DNA of 64,000 nt from positions 407,108 to 471,107 of the forward strand of contig NZ_LMQB01000024.1 of assembly GCF_001424045.1 (NCBI RefSeq), read 5' to 3'. Positions 36,801 through 49,100 of the stretch are shown one piece after another (the first letter of the stretch is position 1; every line of letters begins with the position of its first letter). The translations under genes and the position numbers were made by a program. This stretch comes from Rhizobium sp. Leaf371. GTDB taxonomy: Bacteria > Pseudomonadota > Alphaproteobacteria > Rhizobiales > Rhizobiaceae. The notes beneath the pieces were generated by a model. It had not been told where the DNA came from. It did no database searches and saw only the letters and a list, made by a program, of their open reading frames with translations.

Positions 36801-37100
36801 AACCCGGCCTTGCATTCGCATCTCGGCCTGACGCTGCTTCCGGCCTGGAACGACAATGTCATGTTCTTCGAAAAGGCCAGTGCCGGCCGCGAGAACGTCC
36901 TGCTCATCGCCATCAGTCTCGATCCGCATGCAGCGCAGGAAGCGGATGTCGACGTGCCGCTCTGGTCCTGGAACCTTCCCGACAACGGATCGCTTCCCAT
37001 GGAAGACCTCATTGCCGACCGGCCCTTCACCTGGACGGGCAAAATACAACACATCCGTCTCGAGCCGTCGATGCCGTTCGGCATCTGGCGCGTTCGATAG
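33855..37100 (+). CDS. glgE: Maltosyltransferase GlgE with long N-terminal extension
   Basis: Extends alpha-1,4-glucan using maltose-1-phosphate (GH13). The protein is 1081 residues against about 660-700 for actinobacterial GlgE. The canonical enzyme occupies about residues 420-1081: an N-domain (VPAVDEGRFPVKRVVGDVVKVEADIF), the barrel with nucleophile Asp815 (FRVDNPHTKP), acid Glu844 (FLSEAFTKPK) and Asp902 (VNTHDINPDF), and YTYFTWRNAKWEL. The first 400 residues resemble another GH13-type barrel (IYYIHPLQLRGMEAWDAAF; AGIAGFRCVGLTAFPADAW; SFSSLAWWNLQDRWLL) without a clear catalytic set. Long forms of this kind are usual in rhizobia. treS follows after 12 bases. Confidence 0.95.
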   Translation: MNVHSLAEADTPVITPPRIYYIHPLQLRGMEAWDAAFAHAATLGFDTVLSAPLFEKGDATSLFVTASFERLNPGLGLGDSVERGVSSLVDAAGRHGLSLMLDIVVGREADREPDAGAPVDPRISPTVSGSRAVSTENETSQAALIATWTERLLMLAKAGIAGFRCVGLTAFPADAWHRLISEVHRRQPQVRFLAWTPGTPFDDRKGLAAAGFEGSFSSLAWWNLQDRWLLDEYALQRDFAYQIAFPEAPFAKRIAHGTESSEILKRRAIRTLALSATVGQGLLVPMGFEFGAATPLDPMHGQGSGMSGMKAHGAFDITASIRAINDQLAAAMPSRGTPTLISSSATTVSALVQGDHADLRQAETVRVIVCNRDLRRSAAVPFNAIREAASAFLPLCDAARPERALDADVRLAPGELRIFEGSASNPILMAGAAIDARAAAATPRLAIEKVVPAVDEGRFPVKRVVGDVVKVEADIFGDGHDPLAAVLLWRPVDTQAWTEVPMQLVVNDRWKAEFILKRMGRHEYVVEAWRNPYAIFRYELGKKHEAHLDLTLEIQEGINLIKAAAENGPQRVQPELKTLLATLADGDAEAKTRLLLAPETFALMARADRRPFSVRSPVMPVDAERKGAGFASWFQVFPRSQSGDADRHGTFDDVIGRLPAIREMGFDVLYFPPIHPIGATNRKGRNNTLTPGPNDPGSPYAIGSPAGGHDAIHPELGTPEDFRRLVSAAVDHGLEIALDLAIQASPDHPWLKDHPGWFDWRPDGTIRYAENPPKKYEDIVNVDFYAKDAVPSLWETLRDVVQHWVDQGVKLFRVDNPHTKPFPFWEWLIADIRGRHPEVVFLSEAFTKPKVMYRLAKVGFSQSYTYFTWRNAKWELEEYMREITTQEPKDFFRPHFFVNTHDINPDFLQNAPRSAYLIRAALAATLSGLWGVYNGFELCEGRPDAKRKEYADSEKYEIRAWDYDRPGHIKGEIGLLNRIRRENPALHSHLGLTLLPAWNDNVMFFEKASAGRENVLLIAISLDPHAAQEADVDVPLWSWNLPDNGSLPMEDLIADRPFTWTGKIQHIRLEPSMPFGIWRVR

Positions 37101-37112
37101 GGAGGAAGGCTT

Positions 37113-40447
<3,335 letters not shown>

Positions 40448-40448
<1 letters not shown>

Positions 40449-42649
40449 TGCTGGAACGCCTCGATCTTCTCCAGGGTATCGACCACGATGCCATCACCGC
40501 TCTCGTCGAGGGCCGCCATGGCGATCCTTTTGCCGTGCTCGGCGCTCACCCCCATGCAGACCGGACCATCGTGCGCGTCCTGATGCCGGGCGCCGTTCGG
40601 ATCGAACTGCTCGACCCGACGAGCGGCGCGGTGGCCACGAGTCTCGACCTCGTGCATCCCGGCGGCCTGTTTGCGGCGCTGACCGATCTGCCCCACTACC
40701 GGCTCCGGATCACCTGGCCGGAAGCTGTGCAGGAGACGGAGGACCCCTATGCCTTCGGCCCGCTGCTCGGCGATCTCGACCTGCACCTCTTCTCGCAGGG
40801 CACACATTACAGCCTTGGCCGGACCTTCGGCGCGCGGGTGACGGAGGTCGAGGGCGTCGAGGGCGTGCGGTTCGCCGTCTGGGCACCGAACGCACGGCGC
40901 GTCTCGGTCGTCGGCGATTTCAACGCCTGGGACGGACGTCGCAATCCGATGCGGCTGCGCCCCTCCGCCGGCGTCTGGGAGATTTTCATTCCGCGCCTTG
41001 GCAAGGGCGAACGCTACAAGTTCGAGATCATCGATGCCGCCGGCAATGTGCTCGCCCAGAAAGCGGACCCGATCGCACGCGCAAGCGAGGCAGCCCCCGC
41101 CACCGCCTCCATCGTCGCCTCCGCCTCGCCTTTCCCCTGGACAGACGACGACTGGATGCGCCGGAAGACCGAGATCCGCGACGGGGAAGCGGCCATATCG
41201 GTCTATGAGGTCCATCTCGAATCCTGGCTGCGGATCGCCGAGGACGGAAACCGGTCGCTGGACTGGATCGAGTTCAGCCAGCGCCTGATCCCCTATGCCG
41301 CCCGCCTCGGCTTCACCCATATCGAGCTTCTACCGATCATGGAGTACCCCTTTGGCGGCTCGTGGGGCTATCAGCCGCTCGGCCTTTTCGCGCCGACCGG
41401 GCGCTACGGCACGCCGGAGGATTTTGCCTATTTCGTCGATCGGTGCCACGCTTCCGGGATCGGCGTCATTCTCGACTGGGTGCCCGCCCACTTCCCGACC
41501 GATGTCTGGGGCCTTGCCCGTTTCGATGGCACCGCGCTCTACGAGCATGAAGATCCGCGCGAAGGTTTCCACAAGGATTGGAACACGCTGATCTACAATT
41601 TCGGGCGCAACGAGGTGAAGGGCTTCCTGATCGCCAGCGCGCTCGAATGGCTGGAGGAATATCACGTCGATGCGCTGCGCGTGGACGCCGTCGCCTCCAT
41701 GCTCTACCGCGACTACAGCCGCGATGCCGGCGAGTGGATCCCCAACGAACATGGCGGTCGGGAGAACCTCGAAGCCGTCGAGTTCTTCAAGCACCTCAAC
41801 AGCATCGTCCACCAGCGCTGCCCGAACGTGCTGATGATCGCCGAGGAATCGACCGCATGGCCGGGTGTGACGCAGCCGGTCGAGAACGGCGGCCTCGGCT
41901 TCGATTTCAAATGGAACATGGGCTGGATGCACGACACGCTGCATTACATGCAGGATGATCCGGTCTATCGGCGCTACAATCACGGACAGATGACCTTCGG
42001 CATGGTCTATGCCTATTCCGAGCGCTTCATGCTGCCGCTGTCCCACGATGAAGTCGTGCATGGCAAGGGCTCGATGCTGGGCAAGATGCCGGGCGACGCC
42101 TGGCAGAAGCGCGCCAATCTCCGCGCCTATTTCGGCTTCATGTGGGCGCATCCCGGCAAGAAGCTGCTGTTCATGGGCGGCGAGATTGCACAGGAAACCG
42201 AATGGAACCACGACGGCTCGATCGTCTGGGATCTGCTCGACCGGCCTGAACATGCGGGCATCCAGCGGCTCGTGGGCGATCTCAACCGTCTCTATGCCGC
42301 GGAGCCGGCCCTGCAATATGGCGACCTGCATCCCCAGGGCTTCGATTGGGCGGTGTCGGACGATGCCGAGCACTCGATCTTCGGCATGCTGCGCCTGAGC
42401 GAGGACAGAACCTCGATGATCCTCGCCGTCTCGAACATGACACCGGTGCCCCGCCACGGCTACCGGATCGGCGTCCCCACCGAGGGCCGTTGGGAAGAGG
42501 TGTTCAACAGCGATGCCGGGGTCTATGGCGGCTCCAACCTTGGCAACGTCGAGGCCTGGACGGAGCATCATCCCGCCCATGGAAAGCCGCAGTCCCTGTC
42601 GCTGACCCTGCCGCCGCTCTCGACGATCCTGCTGCGATGGCGCGCCTGA
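40448..42649 (+). CDS. glgB: 1,4-alpha-glucan branching enzyme
   Basis: Makes alpha-1,6 branches, completing the GlgE pathway. The 733-residue protein has an N-terminal CBM48 module ([25 protein letters not shown]). The barrel has YEVHLESW, nucleophile Asp413 ([14 protein letters not shown]), acid Glu466 ([10 protein letters not shown]) and [14 protein letters not shown]. The family-typical [23 protein letters not shown] follows. The ATG overlaps the treS stop (TGATG), so translation is coupled. A long hairpin follows the stop. Confidence 0.97.
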
Positions 42650-42678
42650 GGCTCAGATGCGCCAATCCGTCGCGATGC

Positions 42679-42716
42679 GATGACGCCGCCTGCCATTGAC
42701 GGCAAGCGGCGTCATC
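42679..42716 (+). terminator. Long hairpin after glgB
   Basis: GATGACGCCGC (42679-42689) pairs perfectly with GCGGCGTCATC (42706-42716), an 11-pair stem. The 16-base loop can itself form TGCC/GGCA. There is no U-run, so it may be a Rho-assisted terminator or a 3'-end stabiliser of the glucan operon mRNA. Confidence 0.5.
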
Positions 42717-42730
42717 GGCAAAGATAGGAC

Positions 42731-42871
42731 ATGCCTCAACACGATCTCGACCACGACGCCCCGCCTTCCCGCCGGGCGAAAATCATCTTCGGCGTCCTCG
42801 TCTGCATCGTCGTGCTGGCGACGGTTAGCAGCATGGCGACGTCGATCGTGCTCTATATGAAAAGCGTCTGA
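42731..42871 (+). CDS. Small single-span membrane protein (46 residues)
   Basis: This short gene begins at the ATG at 42731 and ends in TGA at 42869-42871. A ribosome site TAGGAC lies just upstream. The protein has a hydrophilic, His/Asp-rich N-terminus (MPQHDLDHDAPPSRRAK) with positive residues before one hydrophobic helix (IIFGVLVCIVVLATVSSMAT), then a short tail ending MKSV. The layout (RRAK before the helix) predicts the N-terminus inside the cytosol. No family recognised. It lies 15 bases after the glgB hairpin, so it may be separately transcribed. Confidence 0.6.
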   Translation: MPQHDLDHDAPPSRRAKIIFGVLVCIVVLATVSSMATSIVLYMKSV

Positions 42872-42972
42872 GCAGCCGCTTTTCATCTCCGCCACGGCAC
42901 AGAAACGCGGCGGACCGCCGGCACATATCTCATACCACGCAGATCTGATGTTTTCGACACGCGAAAGCTGTC

Positions 42973-42997
42973 GGAACACTCCGCCGCAACATGCGTT
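42973..42997 (+). promoter_or_regulatory. General-stress (sigma-EcfG/RpoE2) promoter for the BA14K-like gene
   Basis: GGAAC (42973-42977), 16 bases, CGTT (42994-42997): an exact consensus match on the plus strand. It ends 57 bases before the BA14K-like ATG, an ordinary promoter-to-gene distance. Confidence 0.7.
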
Positions 42998-43054
42998 GAC
43001 GGGCAGATTCTCTCAAGGATCGCCACGTTTTCTTTGCATGTCAGGAGCATCATC

Positions 43055-43672
43055 ATGAAAGCCACGGCCACGCTCGCTTTCTTCCTCACCGTCGCCATGA
43101 CGCTCTTCATTGCCGGTTTCCTGAGCGCTTCCGCCTTGATGGCGAAGCCCGCGACGGAAGCGCTTGCCAATCTCAACGCACCCGACCTCTGGACCTCCGA
43201 GCCGAAGCGGGTCGAGACGGCCGAGCGCAGCGTTGATCGCGCGCCCGCCGCACCGCCTGTCGATCTTGCATCCTCGGAGAGCCTTGCCGTTGCAGAGCCT
43301 GTTGTTGCAATGGCCAACGCGTCAGCCGAGATCGACCAGACGGAGCCAGGCACGCCCGTCTCCGAGACGGACATCGCGACCGCCGCAAGCCAGGCTGCAA
43401 GCAATCCCGAGCACCAGACCTGGTGCGAGCGCCGGTACCGCTCCTATAGCCCCGAGGACAACAGCTACAGTGCTTATAGCGGCGAGCGGAAAACCTGCAT
43501 GTCACCCTATATGGACGTCGCCTCCACCGACGACATCGGCCGGATGTCGTCATCGGATCCGGTGACCGACGATCATGTCCGCCAGTGCCAGCAGCGCTAT
43601 TCGTCCTATCGCGTCTCCGATGACACCTACCAGCCCTATGGCGGCCCGCGTCGGGCCTGTGTCACGAATTGA
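43055..43672 (+). CDS. Exported protein with two BA14K-type motifs
   Basis: A 205-residue protein; AGGAG (43043-43047) lies seven bases before the ATG. The N-terminus is a signal peptide or anchor (TLAFFLTVAMTLFIAGFLSASALM). A low-complexity Ala/Pro/Glu region follows (about 40-120). Two Cys-bounded motifs come after it: WCERRYRSYSPEDNSYSAYSGERKTC and QCQQRYSSYRVSDDTYQPYGGPRRAC. These match the BA14K repeat of Brucella and rhizobia, known as an immunoreactive, lectin-like envelope protein. Each repeat has a Cys pair that could form a disulfide. A consensus general-stress promoter is directly upstream. The TTG start at 43034 was rejected. Confidence 0.82.
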   Translation: MKATATLAFFLTVAMTLFIAGFLSASALMAKPATEALANLNAPDLWTSEPKRVETAERSVDRAPAAPPVDLASSESLAVAEPVVAMANASAEIDQTEPGTPVSETDIATAASQAASNPEHQTWCERRYRSYSPEDNSYSAYSGERKTCMSPYMDVASTDDIGRMSSSDPVTDDHVRQCQQRYSSYRVSDDTYQPYGGPRRACVTN

Positions 43673-43732
43673 TACGGCGCCGCAAGCAAAAACCCGAGGC
43701 AGGAAGACAGTCCCGTTCATGACAGGCAGGCC

Positions 43733-44935
43733 ATGACAGCGCGGCGCATCGTCGTCATCAGCGACTTCCAGGACGGGCCGTCTGACGACGGCGCCTTGCC
43801 CACGGTGGAGGAAGCACGCGACGCCTGGATATCGGGCCGGCGGGGCGCCAGACCGCAGATCGTTTCGGATCGTGAGGCAGTCGCGGTCGATGGCGGCTAC
43901 ATCGAGCGTCTGCCTCTCGCCTGCCTCAAATCGGGCCTGGTTGACTGTGCCGAGATCTGGACGCATTGGCGCGGCAGCCACCCGCCGGAGACGCGCAGCG
44001 GCGCGAGCCCCCATCTGACGCGCCGGGTCTTCCGCATGAACGGCCCGGAGGCGCCCTTCGCGTCCAACGACATGCTCGGACATATCGCAGCCTTCGGCGC
44101 GCCGCACATTCTCTGCGTCTGGGGTCTCGGGGTCAGCGAGGAGATCCTTCTGGCCTGCCGCGACAGCGTCAAGATTTACAATTCGATCGACGCGCCGGCC
44201 CTGCGCATTCCGCCAGAGGTGAGCCGACATTTCGATCTCGTCCTCACCGGCGCACAATGGCAGTCCGACGTCGTGCGCGAACGGCATCCGGATATGGCGA
44301 CGGCCATCCTGCCGGTCGGTCCCGAATTCGCCTCGGACACGACCTTCTATCCGCTAAACCTTCCGAAAACCTACGACATCATCTATGTCGCCGCGGCGCA
44401 GGGCTACAAGCGCCACGACATTCTGTTCGACGCCATGGCGAGGCTTCGACGCTCGGTGCGGGCGCTCTGCGTCTGCGGTTACGGGGAAATGATCGATGAC
44501 TTTCGGCGCCAGATCGCGGAGCGGGGCATCTCGGTCGATCTCATCGAGCCGCCCGGCGTTCCCTTTAAAGAGGTGAACCGCCTGATGAACGCGGCGCGCA
44601 TCGGTGTCGTCTGCGGTGTCGATGACGGCGCCCCGGCCATCCTCACGGAATACATGCTGGCGGGCCTTCCGGTTCTTGCCAACAGCGCCCTCTCCTGCGG
44701 CCGTCAATACATCACGCCCGAGACCGGCCGAACGGCGACGGCGGAAGACTTCCATCTGGCCATCGCCGACATGCTGGAAAACCCGGCGGCTTTCACGCCA
44801 CGCACCATCGTTCAGGCCCAATGGACCTGGCCGCACACCGTCCGGAAGCTGGAATCTCTGATATCGGAGACTTACGAAAAAAGAGCGCTTCGCCACGGAA
44901 CCGAGAGAGGGTCGCACAGTTTCCTGCAAGCTTGA
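43733..44935 (+). CDS. GT-B-fold glycosyltransferase
   Basis: A 400-residue cytosolic protein. The C-terminal half is a recognisable GT-B donor domain: YDIIYVAAAQGYKRHDILFDAMARL, VRALCVCGYGEMIDDFRRQIAE, and the nucleotide-sugar site GAPAILTEYMLAGLPVLANSAL. The N-terminal half is divergent (IVVISDFQDGPSDDGALPTVEEARDAW). Donor and acceptor are unknown. It opens a run of sugar-polymer genes on the plus strand; the next gene starts 14 bases after its stop. Confidence 0.8.
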   Translation: MTARRIVVISDFQDGPSDDGALPTVEEARDAWISGRRGARPQIVSDREAVAVDGGYIERLPLACLKSGLVDCAEIWTHWRGSHPPETRSGASPHLTRRVFRMNGPEAPFASNDMLGHIAAFGAPHILCVWGLGVSEEILLACRDSVKIYNSIDAPALRIPPEVSRHFDLVLTGAQWQSDVVRERHPDMATAILPVGPEFASDTTFYPLNLPKTYDIIYVAAAQGYKRHDILFDAMARLRRSVRALCVCGYGEMIDDFRRQIAERGISVDLIEPPGVPFKEVNRLMNAARIGVVCGVDDGAPAILTEYMLAGLPVLANSALSCGRQYITPETGRTATAEDFHLAIADMLENPAAFTPRTIVQAQWTWPHTVRKLESLISETYEKRALRHGTERGSHSFLQA

Positions 44936-44949
44936 CGGAAGGGAGCTCG

Positions 44950-46179
44950 ATGAATTTACTGGGTGCGTTTTCAAAGGTTTCGGAGGGCATTTATTGCACC
45001 GACGCACCGATCGTCTGTTTCTCTCATCTGCGCTGGGATTTCGTTCTCCAGCGGCCGCAGCACCTGATGCAGCGGTTCTCTGCCGATCGGCAGGTGTTTT
45101 TCTTCGAAGAGTTCATCCCGACCGATCATCATCTGGCCTATCTCGAAATTCACCCCTTTGCCGGCACCGCGGTCAAAGCCATCCGTCCCCGCGTGCCGCA
45201 CGGATGGAGCGAAGCACAGCGCGAAGCCGCGCTCGCACATCTGCTTGACGATCTCCTGGCGCTGCACGGCGGCCGACAGCCGATCCTCTGGTTCTATACG
45301 CCGCTGATGTTTGCCTTTGCGCGCCATGTGGACGCGGCGGCCGTTGTCTACGACTGCATGGACGAACTGGCGAATTTCAAGTTCGCGCCACCGCAGTTGA
45401 AGGCCATGGAGCAGGCATTGCTGGCCAGGGCCGATGTCGTCTTCACGGGTGGCTACAGCCTCTACGAGGCAAAGCGCGACCGCCACGACAATCTCCATGC
45501 GTTCCCATCGAGCGTCGATGCCCACCATTTCCGGACCGCCCGCGAAGGTCAGTCGGCACCAACCGATCAGGCCGCCATCAAGGGTCCGAAACTCGGTTTT
45601 TACGGCGTGATCGATGAACGGCTCGACCTCGGTCTCATTCGCGACATCGCCGCCGCGCGACCGGAATGGTCGTTCGTCTTTCTCGGCCCGGTGGTAAAGA
45701 TCGCGCAGGACGACCTCCCGCGCGCTGACAATCTTCATTATCTCGGGCAGAAGAGCTACGCCGAATTGCCGTCCTATCTCTCCGGCTGGGACGTGGCGAT
45801 GATGCCCTTCGCGCTGAATGAGGCGACGCGGTTCATCAGCCCCACCAAGACGCCGGAATATCTTGCCGCCGGCCGGCCGGTCGTCAGCACGCCCATCACC
45901 GACGTGGTCCGCAGTTATGGCGACGTGCCCGGCGTTTTCATTGGCGATGATGCGGCAAGCTTCATCGACGCCTGCGCCAAGGCCTTGGCTCTGCGGCAGT
46001 CTTCCGATTCCTGGTTGGAGACGGTGGACGCGCTTCTGGCCCGCTCCTCGTGGGACGACACGGCGCGACAGATGCGCATGCTGATCGAGCACACGATGGG
46101 CGGGCCAGCGCCGCTTTCGCCCGAAGTAGCCGGCCAGCACGCCGCGCGGACACAGGGTCAACCGGCACCCCATGCCTGA
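44950..46179 (+). CDS. GT-B-fold glycosyltransferase (GT1/GT4-like)
   Basis: A 409-residue protein from the ATG at 44950, preceded by GGGAG. It starts with APIVCFSHLRWDFVLQRPQHLMQRF, typical of a group of exopolysaccharide glycosyltransferases. VVYDCMDELANFKFAPPQL and ADVVFTGGYSLYEAK form the middle. The donor domain has KLGFYGVIDERLDLGLIRDIA and FISPTKTPEYLAAGRPVVSTPI. The earlier ATG at 44821 lies inside the previous gene and was rejected. Its last eight bases overlap the following fusion gene. Confidence 0.85.
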   Translation: MNLLGAFSKVSEGIYCTDAPIVCFSHLRWDFVLQRPQHLMQRFSADRQVFFFEEFIPTDHHLAYLEIHPFAGTAVKAIRPRVPHGWSEAQREAALAHLLDDLLALHGGRQPILWFYTPLMFAFARHVDAAAVVYDCMDELANFKFAPPQLKAMEQALLARADVVFTGGYSLYEAKRDRHDNLHAFPSSVDAHHFRTAREGQSAPTDQAAIKGPKLGFYGVIDERLDLGLIRDIAAARPEWSFVFLGPVVKIAQDDLPRADNLHYLGQKSYAELPSYLSGWDVAMMPFALNEATRFISPTKTPEYLAAGRPVVSTPITDVVRSYGDVPGVFIGDDAASFIDACAKALALRQSSDSWLETVDALLARSSWDDTARQMRMLIEHTMGGPAPLSPEVAGQHAARTQGQPAPHA

Positions 46180-49100
46180 TCAGCCCGCAAGACGCCCGCG
46201 CATCGTCCTTGCAACGGACAGCCGCGACCCATCGGGCCTCGGCGAGCATATGCTGGCGCTCGCCCGCGGTCTGTCGGCGGATCATGACGTGATCCTGCTT
46301 GCCGATCCGGAAAGCGCCGGCCAATTCCTGACCAAGGCGGCAAGACAGGGGCTCGCCGTCAAGGATCTGCCGCCCGACGATCGACTGGGGGCTTGGCTCG
46401 AACACGCGGATATCGACCTGCTGCATGTCCATGCCGGCATCGGCTGGGAAGGACACGGGCTTGCGGCCGCCGGCGTCGCAGGCGGCATTCCCGTCATCCG
46501 GACGGAGCATCTGCCCTATCTCCTGACCGACCCGGACCAGCAGGCGCAGTACCGCACGGAAACCGCCGGTCTCGCCCACCACATCGTCGTGTCGGAAGCC
46601 TCGCGGAAGACCTATGCCGACGGTCATATCGACCCGTCGCGCATGACCGTCGTTCGCAACGGTATCTTCCCGCTCGAACCCGCCGTGACGCGTGACCGGA
46701 TGCGCGCAACCCTCGGCCTTGCCGGGCGGACGGTTCTTCTCTCCGTCGCCCGCTTCTCCGCCCAGAAAGATCACGCCTCGCTGATCCGCGCCATGCCCAC
46801 GATCGCGCACCGTCACCCCATGGTTGCTCTTCTTCTGGTCGGCTCCGGTGAAGAGCGGATTCGGGTCGAAGACCTGGCGGGCGAGATGGGCATTGCCGCC
46901 TGCGTCCGTTTCCTCGGGCACCGCGACGACATCGCCGATCTCATGACGATCGCCGATCTCTTCGTTCTGCCCTCCCTGTTCGAGGGCCTGCCGCTCGCCG
47001 TGCTGGAGGCGATGTCGGCCGGTGTGCCCGTGGTCGCCACGCGGATCGGCGGCACCCTGGAAGCGCTCGGCGACGAGCACCCGTTCTTCGCCGAACCGGG
47101 TCAACCGGCTTCGCTTGCCGAAACCGTCCTTCAGGCGCTCGACGACCCCGCAAAACGTGCGATGGTCGGGCAGTCCGGACGTGACCATTTTCGCAGCCAC
47201 TTTTCCGCCGCGCGAATGGCCGCGGAAACCGCCTCCGTCTACCGGCCGTTCCTCACGCCGAACCCATCCCTGCAAAAGGACCGCTCCATGCAAAAGACCC
47301 GCCTCGGCTTTATCGGCGTCGGGGGCATTGCCCACCGCCATCTCGACATTCTCGCGAGCTTCCAGGATGTCGAACTGGTCGCCTTCGCCGATCCGGACGC
47401 GGCCCGTGCCGACGCGGCGGCCCGTCGCTTCGGTGCGAAATCCTTCGCCAACCACCGCGACATGCTGGCGAACGCAGCGGTGGACGCCGTCTACATTTGC
47501 GTGCCGCCCTTTGCCCATGGCGATCCGGAGCGTGATCTGATCGCGCAGGGCATCCCGTTTTTCGTGGAAAAGCCGGTGTCGCTCGATATCGCCCTCGCCG
47601 AAGAGATTGCGGCGGGCATCGCGGAAAAGAACCTCGTGACGGCTGTCGGCTATCACTGGCGCTATCTCGATACGGTCGAGGAAGCCCGCGCGCTTCTGGC
47701 CGATAACCCTGCGCAGCTGCTGTCCGGCTATTGGCTGGACTCGACCCCGCCGCCGCAATGGTGGTGGAAGCAGGACAAGTCCGGCGGTCAGATGGTGGAA
47801 CAGACGACGCATCTGCTCGATCTCGCGCGCTTCCTGATCGGCGAGGTGACGGAGGTCTATGGTCGCGCCGGTCATGCGGAACGGCAGGACTTTCCCGGTC
47901 TCGACGTGCCCACCGTCAGCACCGCGAGCCTTACCTTCCAGTCCGGCGTCGTCGCCAACATCGCCTCCACCTGCCTTCTCGGCTGGAGTCATCGCGTCGG
48001 CCTGCATATCTTCGCCGACAAGCTTGCGATCGAGCTGACCGATCGCGACATCATGGTCGATGTCGGCCGTGGCCGGCCGGTCCGCCCGGCCGATGGCGAT
48101 CCTGTCTGGCGGGAGGATCGCGACTTCATCGATGCCGTGCGCGGTGGAGAGAACCGCATCCGCTGCCCCTATGCCGATGCCGTCGCCACGCACCGGCTGG
48201 CGCTTGCCGTCGTCGCCTCGTCGCGCAGCGGCGAGCCCGTGCATCTCGACCTTCCAACCCTCGCCCGTACCCCACCGGCGCCGCTGCAGTTTCAGCCCCG
48301 CCCGGAGGACGCTCCCCGCGGCATGCCGCCCGGACATCGAAAAATCCGCTCGCTCGGGGTCGAGGCGCCGGGACGCGCCTATGTGTTCGAGTATGAAGAA
48401 GGTCCGCCCGCCGATGGCCAGGTCCGGTTGGAAACGCTTTATACCGGCCTTTCCGCCGGCACCGAACTGACCTTCCTCAAGAACACCAACCCCTATTTCC
48501 GCTCCCGCTTCGATGCCGGCCGCGGCGTATTCATCGAAAACGAGCCGGATCTGCACTACCCCGTCCCCTTCCTCGGCTACATGGAGGTCGCGCGCGTGGC
48601 GGAGTCCCGCACCGGAGGCTACGCCGAAGGCGACGTGCTCGCGACGACCTATGCCCACAAGACCGGCCATACGGCCGATCCCTATCACGATGTGCTCGTG
48701 CCCATGCCGGCCGAGATCGATCCGCTTCTCGGCGTCTTCGTCGCGCAGATGGGCCCGATCGCCGCGAACGGCATCCTGCATGCGGATGCGGAGTCCATGG
48801 GAACGCAGGTCGCGACCCTCGGCGCCGGCGTTGCCGGCCGTCCGGTGCTGGTCATCGGTGCGGGCACCGTCGGCCTGATGACGGCGCTCTTTGCCCGCAA
48901 GCTCGGCGCATCCGACGTCGTCATCACCGACCCCTCGGACTTCCGTCGGGAAAAGGCCGAAGCCTTGGGCCTGACAGCCATGACGGAGGACCAGGCCTGG
49001 CAGCATGCGAAGGCCCGCTGGCATGATGGCGGCCTCGGTCGGGGCGCCGATCTCGTCTTCCAGACGCGCGCGCATTCCGGCAGCCTGCAAACCGCGCTGA

